Below are positions 53,945-62,415 of a stretch of DNA of 64,000 nt, piece after piece. Every line of letters begins with the position of its first letter. The stretch's first letter is position 1. Under the pieces are notes generated by a model, which was given only the letters and a program-made list of their open reading frames with translations, did no database searches and had not been told where the DNA came from. The translations under genes and the position numbers were made by a program. The DNA is from Seonamhaeicola sp. ML3 (GTDB taxonomy: Bacteria > Bacteroidota > Bacteroidia > Flavobacteriales > Flavobacteriaceae): the NCBI RefSeq assembly GCF_023273855.1, contig NZ_CP096884.1:1364001-1428000 (forward strand). Direction: 5' to 3'.

Positions 53945-54909
53945 TAACCTACCTTGGTTCTTACCCTACTCAATACGTCGTCTGCAACTGTCTTAGCTTT
54001 TTCTGCACCAATAGCCAGCGCTTTATCTAACTCATCAAGGTTATTCATGTAATAGTTGTACTTTTCGCGGGCAGTCGCAAATTTTTCAACGATTAACTCA
54101 AATAAAGCCTGTTTGGCATGTCCGTAACCGTAACCACCTTTTTCGTAGTTAGCTTTCATGGTTTCTATCTGTGCTTCGTCAGCTAAAATGCTGTAAATCG
54201 CAAAGCAATTACAGGTACTCCAGTCTTTAGGGTCTTCTAAAGGTGTACTATTGGTCTGAATACTCATGATTTGCTTGCGCAGCTTCTTATCATTTAAAAA
54301 TATATTGATGGTATTGTTTCTACTCTTACTCATTTTTTCACCATCGGTACCGGGAATAAGTTTGGTTTGCTCCTGTATTTTTCCTTTGGGTAAAACAAAC
54401 ACATTACCTACTTTACTATGAAATCTAGAGGCAACATCTCTGGTCATTTCAATATGTTGTAACTGATCTTTACCAACCGGAATTATTTCGGCATCATATA
54501 ATAAAATATCAGCAGCCATAAGCATTGGGTAAGTAAACAATCCAGAGTTTACATCTTCTAACCTATCGGCTTTATCTTTAAAACTATGTGCTAATGTTAA
54601 GCGTTGGTATGGAAAAAAGCAGCTTAAATACCATGATAATTCTGTTACTTGTGGTATGTCGCTTTGTCTGTAAAATACCGTTTTTTCAATATCTAAACCA
54701 AAGGCTAGCCAAGTAGCTGCAACAGAGTAGGTGTTAGTGCGTAATGTTTCGGCATCTTTAATTTGTGTTAAAGTATGCAAGTTTGCAATAAATAAAAACG
54801 AATCGTTTTCAGGTTTTTGTGCCATTTCTATTGCTGGCAGTATAGCGCCTAAAATATTTCCTAAATGTGGTGTTCCAGTACTTTGTATGCCCGTAAGTAT
54901 TCTTGCCAT
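53941..54909 (-). CDS. trpS: Tryptophan-tRNA ligase
   Basis: A 322-residue class I aminoacyl-tRNA synthetase charging tRNA-Trp. The HIGH motif variant is TPHLGN (about residues 13-18) after GIQSTG, and the KMSKS motif is EKMSKSRNNT near residue 190. The fold order and length match bacterial TrpS. The promoter is a well-formed minus-strand TTG-N20-TACCTTTG. Convergent with dprA (4-bp overlap). Confidence 0.97.
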   Translation of the reverse strand: MARILTGIQSTGTPHLGNILGAILPAIEMAQKPENDSFLFIANLHTLTQIKDAETLRTNTYSVAATWLAFGLDIEKTVFYRQSDIPQVTELSWYLSCFFPYQRLTLAHSFKDKADRLEDVNSGLFTYPMLMAADILLYDAEIIPVGKDQLQHIEMTRDVASRFHSKVGNVFVLPKGKIQEQTKLIPGTDGEKMSKSRNNTINIFLNDKKLRKQIMSIQTNSTPLEDPKDWSTCNCFAIYSILADEAQIETMKANYEKGGYGYGHAKQALFELIVEKFATAREKYNYYMNNLDELDKALAIGAEKAKTVADDVLSRVRTKVGY

Positions 54910-54928
54910 TGTAAGTTTTATGAGGTGG

Positions 54929-54959
54929 CAAAGGTAATTTTTTTAATAGAATTGCTCAA
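54929..54959 (-). promoter_or_regulatory. trpS promoter
   Basis: On the minus strand TTG (54959-54957), 20-nt spacer and TACCTTTG (54936-54929). A full -33/-7 match. A plus-strand near-match TACTTTTA at 54970-54977 probably serves plsC in the other direction. Confidence 0.65.
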
Positions 54960-54983
54960 TACAATTATGTACTTTTACCCCTA

Positions 54984-55721
54984 ATGATTGTTTTTAAATA
55001 CATTTTTTGGTTACTGTATCGTATTTGGTTTTACATTCTTGTTGCATTTCCAATTATAATTTTGTTTCCTGTTCTTTTAATATCAATTTCTAAAGAATCA
55101 TGGTATCCTTTTTTTTTTAAGTTGGCTCGTTTTTGGGCTAAATTCATTTTAATAGGAATGGGTTTTCGATACGTTTTAAAAAGAGATGAAGTGCCTAAAA
55201 AAGGCAAGAGTTACATGTTTATTGCAAACCACACTTCTATGGCCGATATTATGCTCATGCTGGTATCTGTAAAAAATCCATTTGTATTTGTGGGGAAGAA
55301 GGAATTGGCCAAAATTCCGTTATTTGGATTTTTCTATAAGCGTACCTGCATTTTAGTTGACAGAAGTTCAGCCAAGAGCAGACAGGCCGTTTTTTTAAGG
55401 GCGCAAAGGCGGTTACAATCTGGACTTAGTATCTGCATTTTCCCAGAAGGTGGCGTGCCTGAGGAACATATAGAATTAGATGACTTTAAAGATGGTGCTT
55501 TTCGATTAGCCATTAATCATCAAATACCAATTGTTCCTATTACTTTTGCAGACAATAAAAAACGATTCTCTTATACTTTTTTTAGTGGCGGTCCAGGAAA
55601 AATGCGCGTTAGAATCCATAAATTCATTTCTACTAAAAGTTTAACAATAGATGATACTAAGAGTTTGAATGAGAAATCCAGAACTTTAATTTTAAATCAA
55701 TTACTGGAATTTAACAAATAA
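54984..55721 (+). CDS. 1-acyl-sn-glycerol-3-phosphate acyltransferase (PlsC family)
   Basis: A 245-residue membrane-bound acyltransferase making phosphatidic acid. One long hydrophobic N-terminal segment (about 5-35), the catalytic HX4D motif in NHTSMADIM (about residue 80), and the substrate-binding FPEGGVPEE motif (about 155) are present. The downstream region has PIVPITFADN. Expression probably starts from a short promoter shared divergently with trpS. A terminator follows. Confidence 0.9.
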   Translation: MIVFKYIFWLLYRIWFYILVAFPIIILFPVLLISISKESWYPFFFKLARFWAKFILIGMGFRYVLKRDEVPKKGKSYMFIANHTSMADIMLMLVSVKNPFVFVGKKELAKIPLFGFFYKRTCILVDRSSAKSRQAVFLRAQRRLQSGLSICIFPEGGVPEEHIELDDFKDGAFRLAINHQIPIVPITFADNKKRFSYTFFSGGPGKMRVRIHKFISTKSLTIDDTKSLNEKSRTLILNQLLEFNK

Positions 55722-55754
55722 AAAAACTGCTCCGGGGAGGAAGCAGTTTTTTTT
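55722..55754 (+). terminator. Intrinsic terminator of plsC
   Basis: ACTGCT (55726-55731) and AGCAGT (55742-55747), with a CC/GG inner pairing and T8 after the stem. Preceding A-tract makes it potentially bidirectional for the convergent OMP gene. Confidence 0.85.
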
Positions 55755-55805
55755 GATAATGGTTTTGAGCTTACTAAAACCAATTATCTAGATCTAACCA
55801 AAAAC

Positions 55806-57269
55806 CTAGAATTTTATAGCGAATCCGGAATACACCCCAATAAAGAAAGGCGTGAAATTACCGGAAGTATTATTAAATGCATTAAACTGATATTTGAACA
55901 TAGGTTCTAAATTCAAATCTAATCTTTTGGAAATGTGATAGTTGAAACCTAGGCCAAAATTAGCACTATAGCTTACTTTGTTTAAGTTACTAGCTTCTCC
56001 TAAAAACAATCTATTGCCGTTTTTAGATTCTGAAAATATTTCATTGTTATTTAAAAACAAAGAACTAAAACCACCGATAACATGTACACCAAGTTTTTTA
56101 TTGGATAGTGCATATTGAATTTCTAGAGGGACTTCTATATATCCAAACGCTTGATTAAGTGTTGAATTAGTGGAGTTGAAAGCTAAAGGAACGTCATTAA
56201 AGTTTGCTTCACTGGCAACCGAAAGGTTATTTGATGAAGCTACACTTCTTGGGCCACTTTCTCTGATATTTCGTAATGAACTCTGAGATGAGACACCAGC
56301 GGTTTGTAATATTACAACGTTGTTTGTGTTGTACCCCAAACTTACTCTGTGAATACCCGAACGAATACTAAATTTATCATTTAATGCGTAGCTGGCAGAA
56401 ATACCATAACTCATATTAACTTCGCCACTCTTAGAATTATTGTTAAATTGAGGGTCTATGGAAGACCCTTGACCTAGCGTATTAAAATACACCGGGGCTG
56501 CATTTGGCACTACTGCCCATCTGTTGGTTTTTTTAGTTATTTCAGAGTTGTCTTTATTTTCTTTTAAGGCTTCCTCTATGGTAAGCGTTTTTTCTTCTTT
56601 TTCGTTTAGGGCTAGGGCCTGATTGTTATTGTTATTTGAATCGGATTTGCTTTTTGCGATTGCATGATTAGAATTGGTTTGCAAAATTTTATTTTGATCA
56701 CTGCTAGCAGGAGTATCGTTTTTTTCTGAATTCACAGAAGCAATATTTTGATTGTTTGCATTCTGTTCATGGGTGTTTTTTACAGCCCTGTTATCAGCAA
56801 CTACAGGATTATTTTGAGTTTGATTAGAAAGTACATTTTGTGTTTTTTCTACTTTAATTTCCTCGTTAGTTTTGTGTGGTGACGATTTAGCAACCGATGG
56901 TTCTCGTTGTTTTGAAGTATTTTTATTGGTGAAATGAGAACTGTTGGATTTACCTTCATCTATTTCTTTTTCATCAGGGTAAGAAACAATGGTGTTGTTA
57001 GCTGGTGGATTATTGTTGGAATTGTCGGTTTCCACAACTTTATTTGGATTCTCTATATTATCATCCTTGAAAAACGTGCTGCCAAGGGCGAAAAACAATA
57101 AAAGTAATGCTGCAACACCTGCGTAGCGCCACCAAATAGGTATTACTCGTCTTTTCTTTTTCTTATTTAGGTTAGCTTCAATTTGTTTCCAAACAGCATC
57201 GCTCGGTTTCGCTTCAAAATCTTTGAAACTTTCTTGAAATAACCTGTCTATGTGTTTTTTTTCACTCAT
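55806..57269 (-). CDS. Candidate trans-envelope protein: anti-sigma-like N-terminus, membrane helix, Asn/Ser linker and outer-membrane beta-barrel
   Basis: A 487-residue protein. Residues 1-45 are cytoplasmic and charged (IDRLFQESFKDFEAKPSDAV, KQIEANLNKKKKRR), followed by one helix (about 47-68, WWRYAGVAALLLLFFALGS). Residues 70-245 are a low-complexity Asn/Ser/Lys linker. From about 250 the pattern of alternating short strands, ending with an aromatic-rich FIGVYSGFAIKF, is that of an outer-membrane beta-barrel (PF13568-like). The gene starts directly after the stop codon of the ECF sigma gene. It probably controls that sigma factor; this is inferred from position. Confidence 0.75.
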   Translation of the reverse strand: MSEKKHIDRLFQESFKDFEAKPSDAVWKQIEANLNKKKKRRVIPIWWRYAGVAALLLLFFALGSTFFKDDNIENPNKVVETDNSNNNPPANNTIVSYPDEKEIDEGKSNSSHFTNKNTSKQREPSVAKSSPHKTNEEIKVEKTQNVLSNQTQNNPVVADNRAVKNTHEQNANNQNIASVNSEKNDTPASSDQNKILQTNSNHAIAKSKSDSNNNNNQALALNEKEEKTLTIEEALKENKDNSEITKKTNRWAVVPNAAPVYFNTLGQGSSIDPQFNNNSKSGEVNMSYGISASYALNDKFSIRSGIHRVSLGYNTNNVVILQTAGVSSQSSLRNIRESGPRSVASSNNLSVASEANFNDVPLAFNSTNSTLNQAFGYIEVPLEIQYALSNKKLGVHVIGGFSSLFLNNNEIFSESKNGNRLFLGEASNLNKVSYSANFGLGFNYHISKRLDLNLEPMFKYQFNAFNNTSGNFTPFFIGVYSGFAIKF

Positions 57270-57812
57270 TTATAATGATTGCACACTCTGTGCTGACTTA
57301 TAATCTAATATATTTTGTTTTAAAATCTGTCTAGCTCTTGCCAAATTAGATTTTGATGTTCCTACGTTTATGCTCAGCATTTCAGCGATATCTTTATGCG
57401 AATAACCGTCTAGGACATAGAGGTTAAAAACCAATCTGTACCTATCGGGTAGTTCTTGGATAACCTGTAATAGAAAATCTATCGAGAGCGTTTCTTCTTC
57501 AATTTCTACTTCACTATCCTCAACACTATTTTCATTTATTATATCAAATACTTTTTCATTTCTATAGCGCTGTAAAACGGTGTTTACAGTAATGCGTTTT
57601 AACCACCCCTCGAAAGAACCTTTATGTTTGTATTGTTCTATCTTATTGAAAATTGTAAGAAACGCATCTTGCAGGTTGTCTTCTGCTTCAGCATAGTTTC
57701 TCGAGTACTTTAAGCAAACAGAGAATAGCTTACTAGAAAACAGTTTGTACAGTTCTCCTTGTGCTTTAGTATCATTGTTTTTACAATTTTCTATGAGTTG
57801 ATCTAAACTCAA
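57270..57812 (-). CDS. ECF-type RNA polymerase sigma factor
   Basis: A 180-residue sigma-70 family protein with region 2 (AQGELYKLFSSKLFSVCLKY, then DNLQDAFLTIFNKIEQYKHK with core DAFLTIF) and region 4 (LPDRYRLVFNLYVLDGYSHKD, core GYSHKDIAEMLSI). There is no region 1 or 3. It should direct transcription of a small regulon. Genes beside it are the candidate regulator (0-bp gap) and an upstream lipoprotein 33 bp away. The -33/-7 consensus was not found in front of it. Confidence 0.92.
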   Translation of the reverse strand: MSLDQLIENCKNNDTKAQGELYKLFSSKLFSVCLKYSRNYAEAEDNLQDAFLTIFNKIEQYKHKGSFEGWLKRITVNTVLQRYRNEKVFDIINENSVEDSEVEIEEETLSIDFLLQVIQELPDRYRLVFNLYVLDGYSHKDIAEMLSINVGTSKSNLARARQILKQNILDYKSAQSVQSL

Positions 57813-57845
57813 ATTAAAACATGTATTAGTTAAAACTCCTATTTT

Positions 57846-58256
57846 TTAGTTGGTAACGGGAACTTCAATAGTTAAAAATTGACTTTCCCCATCATTGTCT
57901 TCACCTTGCCAGAACTTGAAAATATAAGACCCCGTGTTTGTAACCATAAAATTAAGAGTTTCTTCAACAAGTTCATTTTCTAAAATTTCACAGTCGTTTC
58001 GGTTAAAAACAACATTAATAGGGGCTACGGTTCGCTCGTTCAAGTCTTTTAGATAATAAAAATCATTAAAAGCGTAACAAGTCGAGGGTCTAAAATATGA
58101 AATAGTAATAGGATACACTTCTCCTAGTGTAAACTCGTCAGGTATATCGACACTTTCAACAGGTAATATCTCATAGCTAAAGTTTGAACCATCATCATCT
58201 ATGTTACATGAAGCAAATAATATTAGTGTCAAACAAAATAAAAAAATTCTTTTCAT
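57846..58256 (-). CDS. Lipoprotein of unknown function upstream of the ECF sigma gene
   Basis: A 136-residue lipoprotein (signal peptide ends LFASC, then NIDDDGS). The rest is acidic and beta-rich, with two Cys residues (about 62 and 89) that could form a disulfide. No family recognised. It has the same orientation as the sigma/barrel pair and may be the first gene of that operon. Its leader repeats that of the small lipoprotein at 50367. Confidence 0.75.
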   Translation of the reverse strand: MKRIFLFCLTLILFASCNIDDDGSNFSYEILPVESVDIPDEFTLGEVYPITISYFRPSTCYAFNDFYYLKDLNERTVAPINVVFNRNDCEILENELVEETLNFMVTNTGSYIFKFWQGEDNDGESQFLTIEVPVTN

Positions 58257-58335
58257 AGCAATTCTTTAATTGGGGTAACTAATACACGTTTTTATACTTA
58301 GATGCTATGAGGAGTAAAAGGTTGCGTTTGGGCAT

Positions 58336-58364
58336 AAAAAAATCCCGATAAAATCGGGATTTTT
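58336..58364 (-). terminator. Terminator downstream of recA
   Basis: ATCCCGAT (58342-58349) and ATCGGGAT (58353-58360) form a perfect 8-bp stem with AAA loop. A-tracts at the left and T-tract at the right allow use in both directions; on the minus strand it lies just after the recA stop codon. Confidence 0.85.
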
Positions 58365-58370
58365 AATGTT

Positions 58371-59369
58371 TTATTCGGTCACAATGGCTCGAACCTTAGC
58401 TTCGAGTTCGTCCATGAGTTCAGGATTATCTTTTATGAGTGTTTTCACAGCGTCTCTTCCTTGCCCTAATTTGGTGTCTTCGTAACTAAACCAAGAACCA
58501 CTTTTCTTAATGATTTCGTTATCTACAGCTATATCTAAGATTTCACCAACCTTAGAAACGCCTTCACCATACATGATATCGAACTCGGCCATTTTAAAAG
58601 GTGGCGCTACCTTGTTCTTTACAACTTTAACTCTGGTTTTGTTACCGGCAACACTACCGTCTGTATTCTTTATTTGTGTTGAACGTCTTATGTCTAACCT
58701 AACCGAAGCATAGAATTTTAAAGCATTACCACCAGTTGTAGTTTCTGGGTTACCAAACATAACACCAATTTTTTCACGCAACTGGTTAATGAATATAACA
58801 GTACAATTAGTTTTGCTAATAGAGGCTGTTAGCTTTCTTAAGGCTTGGGACATTAAACGTGCATGGAGCCCCATTTTAGAATCTCCCATTTCGCCTTCAA
58901 TCTCACTTTTTGGCGTTAAAGCGGCAACAGAATCGATTACAACAATATCAATAGCACCAGAACGAATTAAGTTATCGGCTATTTCAAGAGCCTGCTCACC
59001 ATTGTCTGGTTGGGAAATTATTAAGTTGTCTATATCTACATTAAGTTTTTCGGCATAAAATCTATCAAAAGCATGTTCTGCATCAATAAAGGCAGCTATG
59101 CCGCCAGATTTTTGAGCTTCAGCAATAGCGTGTAAAGTTAATGTGGTTTTACCTGATGATTCTGGTCCATAAATTTCAATAATTCTACCTCTAGGATAAC
59201 CACCTACGCCTAAGGCAATATCTAGTCCAAGCGATCCCGAGGAAATGGCATCGACATCTTCTACGGCTGCATCGCTCATCTTCATTACGGTACCTTTTCC
59301 GTAGGCTTTATCTAGTTTGTCTAATGTTAACTTTAATGCTTTTAGTTTAGCTTCTTTTTCTTTACTCAT
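58371..59369 (-). CDS. recA: Recombinase RecA
   Basis: A 332-residue RecA: Walker [10 protein letters not shown] (about residue 65), the core helix-strand [17 protein letters not shown] with loop L1, [20 protein letters not shown] (shown in part; loop L2 follows) and [14 protein letters not shown]. It catalyses homologous pairing and repair. The start is ATG 59369 ([11 protein letters not shown]); an in-frame extension of 30 residues upstream is not conserved RecA sequence. I saw no LexA-type SOS box, as is usual for Flavobacteriia. Confidence 0.98.
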   Translation of the reverse strand: MSKEKEAKLKALKLTLDKLDKAYGKGTVMKMSDAAVEDVDAISSGSLGLDIALGVGGYPRGRIIEIYGPESSGKTTLTLHAIAEAQKSGGIAAFIDAEHAFDRFYAEKLNVDIDNLIISQPDNGEQALEIADNLIRSGAIDIVVIDSVAALTPKSEIEGEMGDSKMGLHARLMSQALRKLTASISKTNCTVIFINQLREKIGVMFGNPETTTGGNALKFYASVRLDIRRSTQIKNTDGSVAGNKTRVKVVKNKVAPPFKMAEFDIMYGEGVSKVGEILDIAVDNEIIKKSGSWFSYEDTKLGQGRDAVKTLIKDNPELMDELEAKVRAIVTE

Positions 59370-59539
59370 CTGTCTTTTTTCTGAAGTTATGCTTGCTAAA
59401 ATACTATAACTTTTATCACAATACAATTTTCTTACGCAACCTTTTTCCACAATTTGCATCTACTTAAAAAGTAGTAAAGATATGCTGTGAAAATCACCTA
59501 CTTTATTACAACTAAAACTAACTCAATTCTAACGGAAAA

Positions 59540-59567
59540 GCACTTTGCGGTCGCAAAGTGCTTTTTT
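59540..59567 (+). terminator. Orphan terminator-like hairpin between divergent recA and trhO
   Basis: GCACTTTGC (59540-59548) and GCAAAGTGC (59553-59561) form a perfect 9-bp stem with GGTC loop, followed by TTTTTT. No plus-strand gene lies upstream. The 302-bp gap (59370-59671) otherwise contains only the recA leader and the trhO promoter; the hairpin may end a short RNA. Confidence 0.7.
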
Positions 59568-59600
59568 AATTCTCATTTATAGTATTAGTTCTAAATAACT

Positions 59601-59608
59601 TACCTTTG
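59601..59608 (+). promoter_or_regulatory. -7 element TACCTTTG of the trhO operon
   Basis: A full TAnnTTTG match. The leader of about 60 nt contains the small stem CCGCA-TTG-TGCGG at 59634-59646. Confidence 0.55.
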
Positions 59609-59671
59609 CCCTTTCAAAATAAAACCTCTAACTCCGCATTGTGCGGCTTTAACCTTAAAAATTAGTATAGC

Positions 59672-60745
59672 ATGCAACTGTACAATAAATTAAGTGCTAA
59701 AGAAAGAGCAGCGTTAATTGAGCAAGCGGGAAAAGACCGCTTAACGCTTTCTTTCTATCAATACGCCAAAATTGGTAATCCACAAGAATTTCGTGATCAG
59801 CTTTTTATAGTTTGGGATAAACTGGATGTTTTAGGCAGGATTTATGTCGCTTCCGAAGGTATTAATGGGCAATTATCTCTTCCTGCTGATAGGTTCAATG
59901 CGTTTAAAGAACATCTAGATACCATCGACTTTTTAAAAGATATTAGACTGAATGTTGCGGTAGAGCAAGATAATATGTCCTTTTTAAAATTGAAGGTAAA
60001 AGTTCGCAACAAAATAGTAGCCGATGGTTTAAATGATGATACGTTTGATGTTACGAACAAAGGTGTACATGTTGGGGCCGAAAAATTCAATGAATTAATC
60101 GAAGATGAAAAAACGGTTCTGGTTGATATGCGTAATCACTACGAAAGTGAGATTGGACATTTTAAGAATGCTGTAACACCAGATGTTGATACGTTTAGGG
60201 AATCTTTAGATATCATAGAAGACGATTTAAAAGAACACAAAGAAGATAAGAACCTGGTAATGTATTGCACCGGTGGAATCCGATGCGAAAAAGCCAGTGC
60301 CTATTTTAAGCACAAAGGGTTTAAAAATGTATTTCAATTAGAAGGAGGAATTATTGAGTACACACGCCAAGTAAACGAGCAAGAGTTGGAAAATAAATTC
60401 ATTGGTAAAAACTTTGTTTTTGATGATAGGCGTGCAGAGAAGATAAGTGACGATGTTATTGCGCAATGTCACCAATGCGGTAAACCGGCCGATGTGCATA
60501 CAAACTGCGCCAACGATGCGTGTCATTTGTTATTCATTCAATGTGATGATTGTAAGAAAGAAATGGATAACTGTTGTTCTACCACCTGTCAAGAAATAAA
60601 TGCGTTGCCTTACGAAGAGCAAAAAGCTCTCCGAAAAGGACAAGGTAATAGTAATGATATTTTTAAGAAAGGGCGTGCAGATCATTTACCCTTTAAAAAG
60701 GACCTTAGAAATATTTACGAAAATCTTAAGGTTGATAAAAAATAG
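59672..60745 (+). CDS. trhO: tRNA uridine(34) hydroxylase TrhO (rhodanese family)
   Basis: A 357-residue protein of the YceA/TrhO family, which uses O2 to hydroxylate U34 of certain tRNAs, giving ho5U. An N-terminal acylphosphatase-like domain (residues 1-100) includes ASEGINGQLSLP. The rhodanese domain has the active-site Cys 199 in MYCTGGIRCEKAS. The C-terminal region is rich in Cys (CHQCGKPADVHTNC, CDDCKKEMDNCC), probably a metal site. It is 4 bp from the U32 gene, the other known ho5U34 enzyme class. Confidence 0.93.
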   Translation: MQLYNKLSAKERAALIEQAGKDRLTLSFYQYAKIGNPQEFRDQLFIVWDKLDVLGRIYVASEGINGQLSLPADRFNAFKEHLDTIDFLKDIRLNVAVEQDNMSFLKLKVKVRNKIVADGLNDDTFDVTNKGVHVGAEKFNELIEDEKTVLVDMRNHYESEIGHFKNAVTPDVDTFRESLDIIEDDLKEHKEDKNLVMYCTGGIRCEKASAYFKHKGFKNVFQLEGGIIEYTRQVNEQELENKFIGKNFVFDDRRAEKISDDVIAQCHQCGKPADVHTNCANDACHLLFIQCDDCKKEMDNCCSTTCQEINALPYEEQKALRKGQGNSNDIFKKGRADHLPFKKDLRNIYENLKVDKK

Positions 60746-60749
60746 TGCT

Positions 60750-61994
60750 ATGCAACAAATAGAATTAATGGCTCCGGCCGGAAATTTTGAATCACTTCAG
60801 GCGGCATTGGATAATGGTGCTGATTCGGTATATTTTGGGGTTGAGCAATTAAATATGAGAGCGAGGGCCTCTATTAACTTCACTTTAGATGACCTTGAAG
60901 AGATTTCAGCAAGGTGTAAAGCTAAAAATGTCCGTACTTATCTTACGCTCAATACGATTATTTACGATCACGATTTATCCATAGTAAAAACCTTGATTAA
61001 AAGAGCAAAAGAAGCCGATATTACCGCCGTAATTGCAATGGATCAGGCTGTAATTGGCATGGCTCGTGAGCAGCAGATGGAGGTGCATATTTCTACCCAA
61101 ATCAATATCACAAATATTGAAACGGTTAGGTTCTATGCGATGTTCGCAGACACTATGGTGTTGAGTAGGGAATTGAGTTTGCGTCAGGTAAAGAAGATAA
61201 CCGAGCAAATTGAAAAGGAACAAATAAAAGGCCCTTCAGGAAGGTTGGTTGAGATTGAGATTTTTGGTCATGGAGCCCTTTGTATGGCGGTTTCTGGGAA
61301 GTGTTATATGAGTTTGCATTCGCATAATTCCTCTGCAAATAGAGGGGCTTGTAAGCAGAATTGTAGAAAGAAATATACGGTTATAGATCAAGAAACCGGT
61401 TTTGAGATGGAACTTGATAATGAATATATCATGTCACCAAAAGACTTGTGTACCATTGATTTTCTGGATCAAGTTGTAGATGCAGGAATCAAAGTATTAA
61501 AAATTGAAGGACGAGGCAGAGCGCCAGAATATGTTGCAAAGGTGATAAAATGTTATCGCGAAGCTATTGATAGTATTGCCAACGGAACTTATAATAAGGA
61601 CGAAGTGATTTCTTGGATGCAAACTTTAGAGACGGTTTACAATAGAGGGTTTTGGAGCGGTTATTATTTAGGTCAGAAATTAGGTGAGTGGAGTAAAGGT
61701 TCGGGTTCACATGCTACCCAAAAGAAAGTTTATATTGGTAAGGGCATGCACTATTTCCCAAAGCCAGAAATTGGTGAGTTTAAAATTGAAGCGTTCGATT
61801 TGAGTATTGGTGATACCATCCTCATTACTGGGCCAACTACAGGAGTAAAAGAATTAGCTGTCGAAGACATGTTAGTTAATGATGAAAAACTATCTTCAGC
61901 TTCAAAAGGAGATTCTGTAACTATTCCGTTAGGTTTTAGGATTAGGCCTTCAGATAAACTTTATAAAATTGTAGAAAATAAAGTAGAGGCTTAA
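60750..61994 (+). CDS. U32 family protein, TrhP/YegQ-like tRNA hydroxylation protein
   Basis: A 414-residue U32 'collagenase-like' family protein. IELMAPAGNFESLQAALDNG marks the TIM-barrel start, and EIFGHGALCMAVSGKCYMS then NRGACKQNCRKKY carry the four conserved Cys of the U32 signature that bind an iron-sulfur cluster. E. coli YegQ (TrhP) makes ho5U34 in tRNA with prephenate as the hydroxyl source. I chose ATG 60750, 4 bp after trhO. The stop overlaps the ferredoxin start (TAATG). RlhA-like 23S rRNA hydroxylation is an alternative role. Confidence 0.85.
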   Translation: MQQIELMAPAGNFESLQAALDNGADSVYFGVEQLNMRARASINFTLDDLEEISARCKAKNVRTYLTLNTIIYDHDLSIVKTLIKRAKEADITAVIAMDQAVIGMAREQQMEVHISTQINITNIETVRFYAMFADTMVLSRELSLRQVKKITEQIEKEQIKGPSGRLVEIEIFGHGALCMAVSGKCYMSLHSHNSSANRGACKQNCRKKYTVIDQETGFEMELDNEYIMSPKDLCTIDFLDQVVDAGIKVLKIEGRGRAPEYVAKVIKCYREAIDSIANGTYNKDEVISWMQTLETVYNRGFWSGYYLGQKLGEWSKGSGSHATQKKVYIGKGMHYFPKPEIGEFKIEAFDLSIGDTILITGPTTGVKELAVEDMLVNDEKLSSASKGDSVTIPLGFRIRPSDKLYKIVENKVEA

Positions 61995-62224
61995 TGGTAG
62001 TAGTTACGTTGCAACGCGATAAATGTATTGGCTGTAATTACTGTGTAGAATTAGCGCCTATGCAATTTCAAATGTCAAAAAAAGACGGGAAAAGTGTGCT
62101 TTTGCACGCCAAAGAAAAGAAAGGGTTTTATACGGTAAAGTCGCCCGACGAGTTTATTTTTGAGGATTGCGATAAAGCTGCAAAAGCCTGTCCAGTTAAA
62201 ATAATTAGTGTAAAGAACGTTTAA
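61994..62224 (+). CDS. Small single-cluster ferredoxin
   Basis: A 76-residue ferredoxin. CIGCNYC (residues 9-15 region) and ACPVKII near the C-terminus supply four Cys for one [4Fe-4S] cluster; the second set of Cys of 2[4Fe-4S] ferredoxins is absent. It overlaps the U32 gene by one base, so an electron-transfer role for that iron-sulfur enzyme is likely but not proven. A terminator follows. Confidence 0.88.
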   Translation: MVVVTLQRDKCIGCNYCVELAPMQFQMSKKDGKSVLLHAKEKKGFYTVKSPDEFIFEDCDKAAKACPVKIISVKNV

Positions 62225-62264
62225 GACGCTATTTTAACTTGGCTAATTTTTAGGTAAGTATAAT

Positions 62265-62297
62265 AATCTTATCTTTACGTCGATAAGATTCTTTTTT
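62265..62297 (+). terminator. Terminator of the trhO operon
   Basis: AATCTTATC (62265-62273) and GATAAGATT (62282-62290) form a perfect 9-bp stem with 8-nt loop, followed by CTTTTTT. A second perfect hairpin, TTTTTTGAAA (62292-62301) with TTTCAAAAAA (62307-62316), starts inside the T-tract. Confidence 0.8.
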
Positions 62298-62327
62298 GAA
62301 ATTTCATTTCAAAAAAACCATTAAATT

Positions 62328-62350
62328 GTCATTCTCGCGAAGGCGGGAAA
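62328..62350 (+). repeat. GTCATTC dispersed palindrome before ricT
   Basis: GTC, then ATTCTCGC (62331-62338) facing GCGGGAAA (62343-62350) with GAAG loop; seven of eight positions pair, counting one G-T. Same layout as the copies at 2958 and 45362. Confidence 0.7.
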
Positions 62351-62415
62351 CTAAATTAATTATAAATCTCCATTCGCAATAACTTAATTATTAGCGAATT
62401 CAATATATAAAACAT

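Noticed and set aside
59370-59459. 30-residue N-terminal extension of recA
   Set aside because: Not RecA-like, and ATG 59369 gives the normal RecA start.
60600-60749. Upstream extension of the U32 frame inside trhO
   Set aside because: It is trhO read out of frame; the conserved start MQQIELMAPAG is at 60750.
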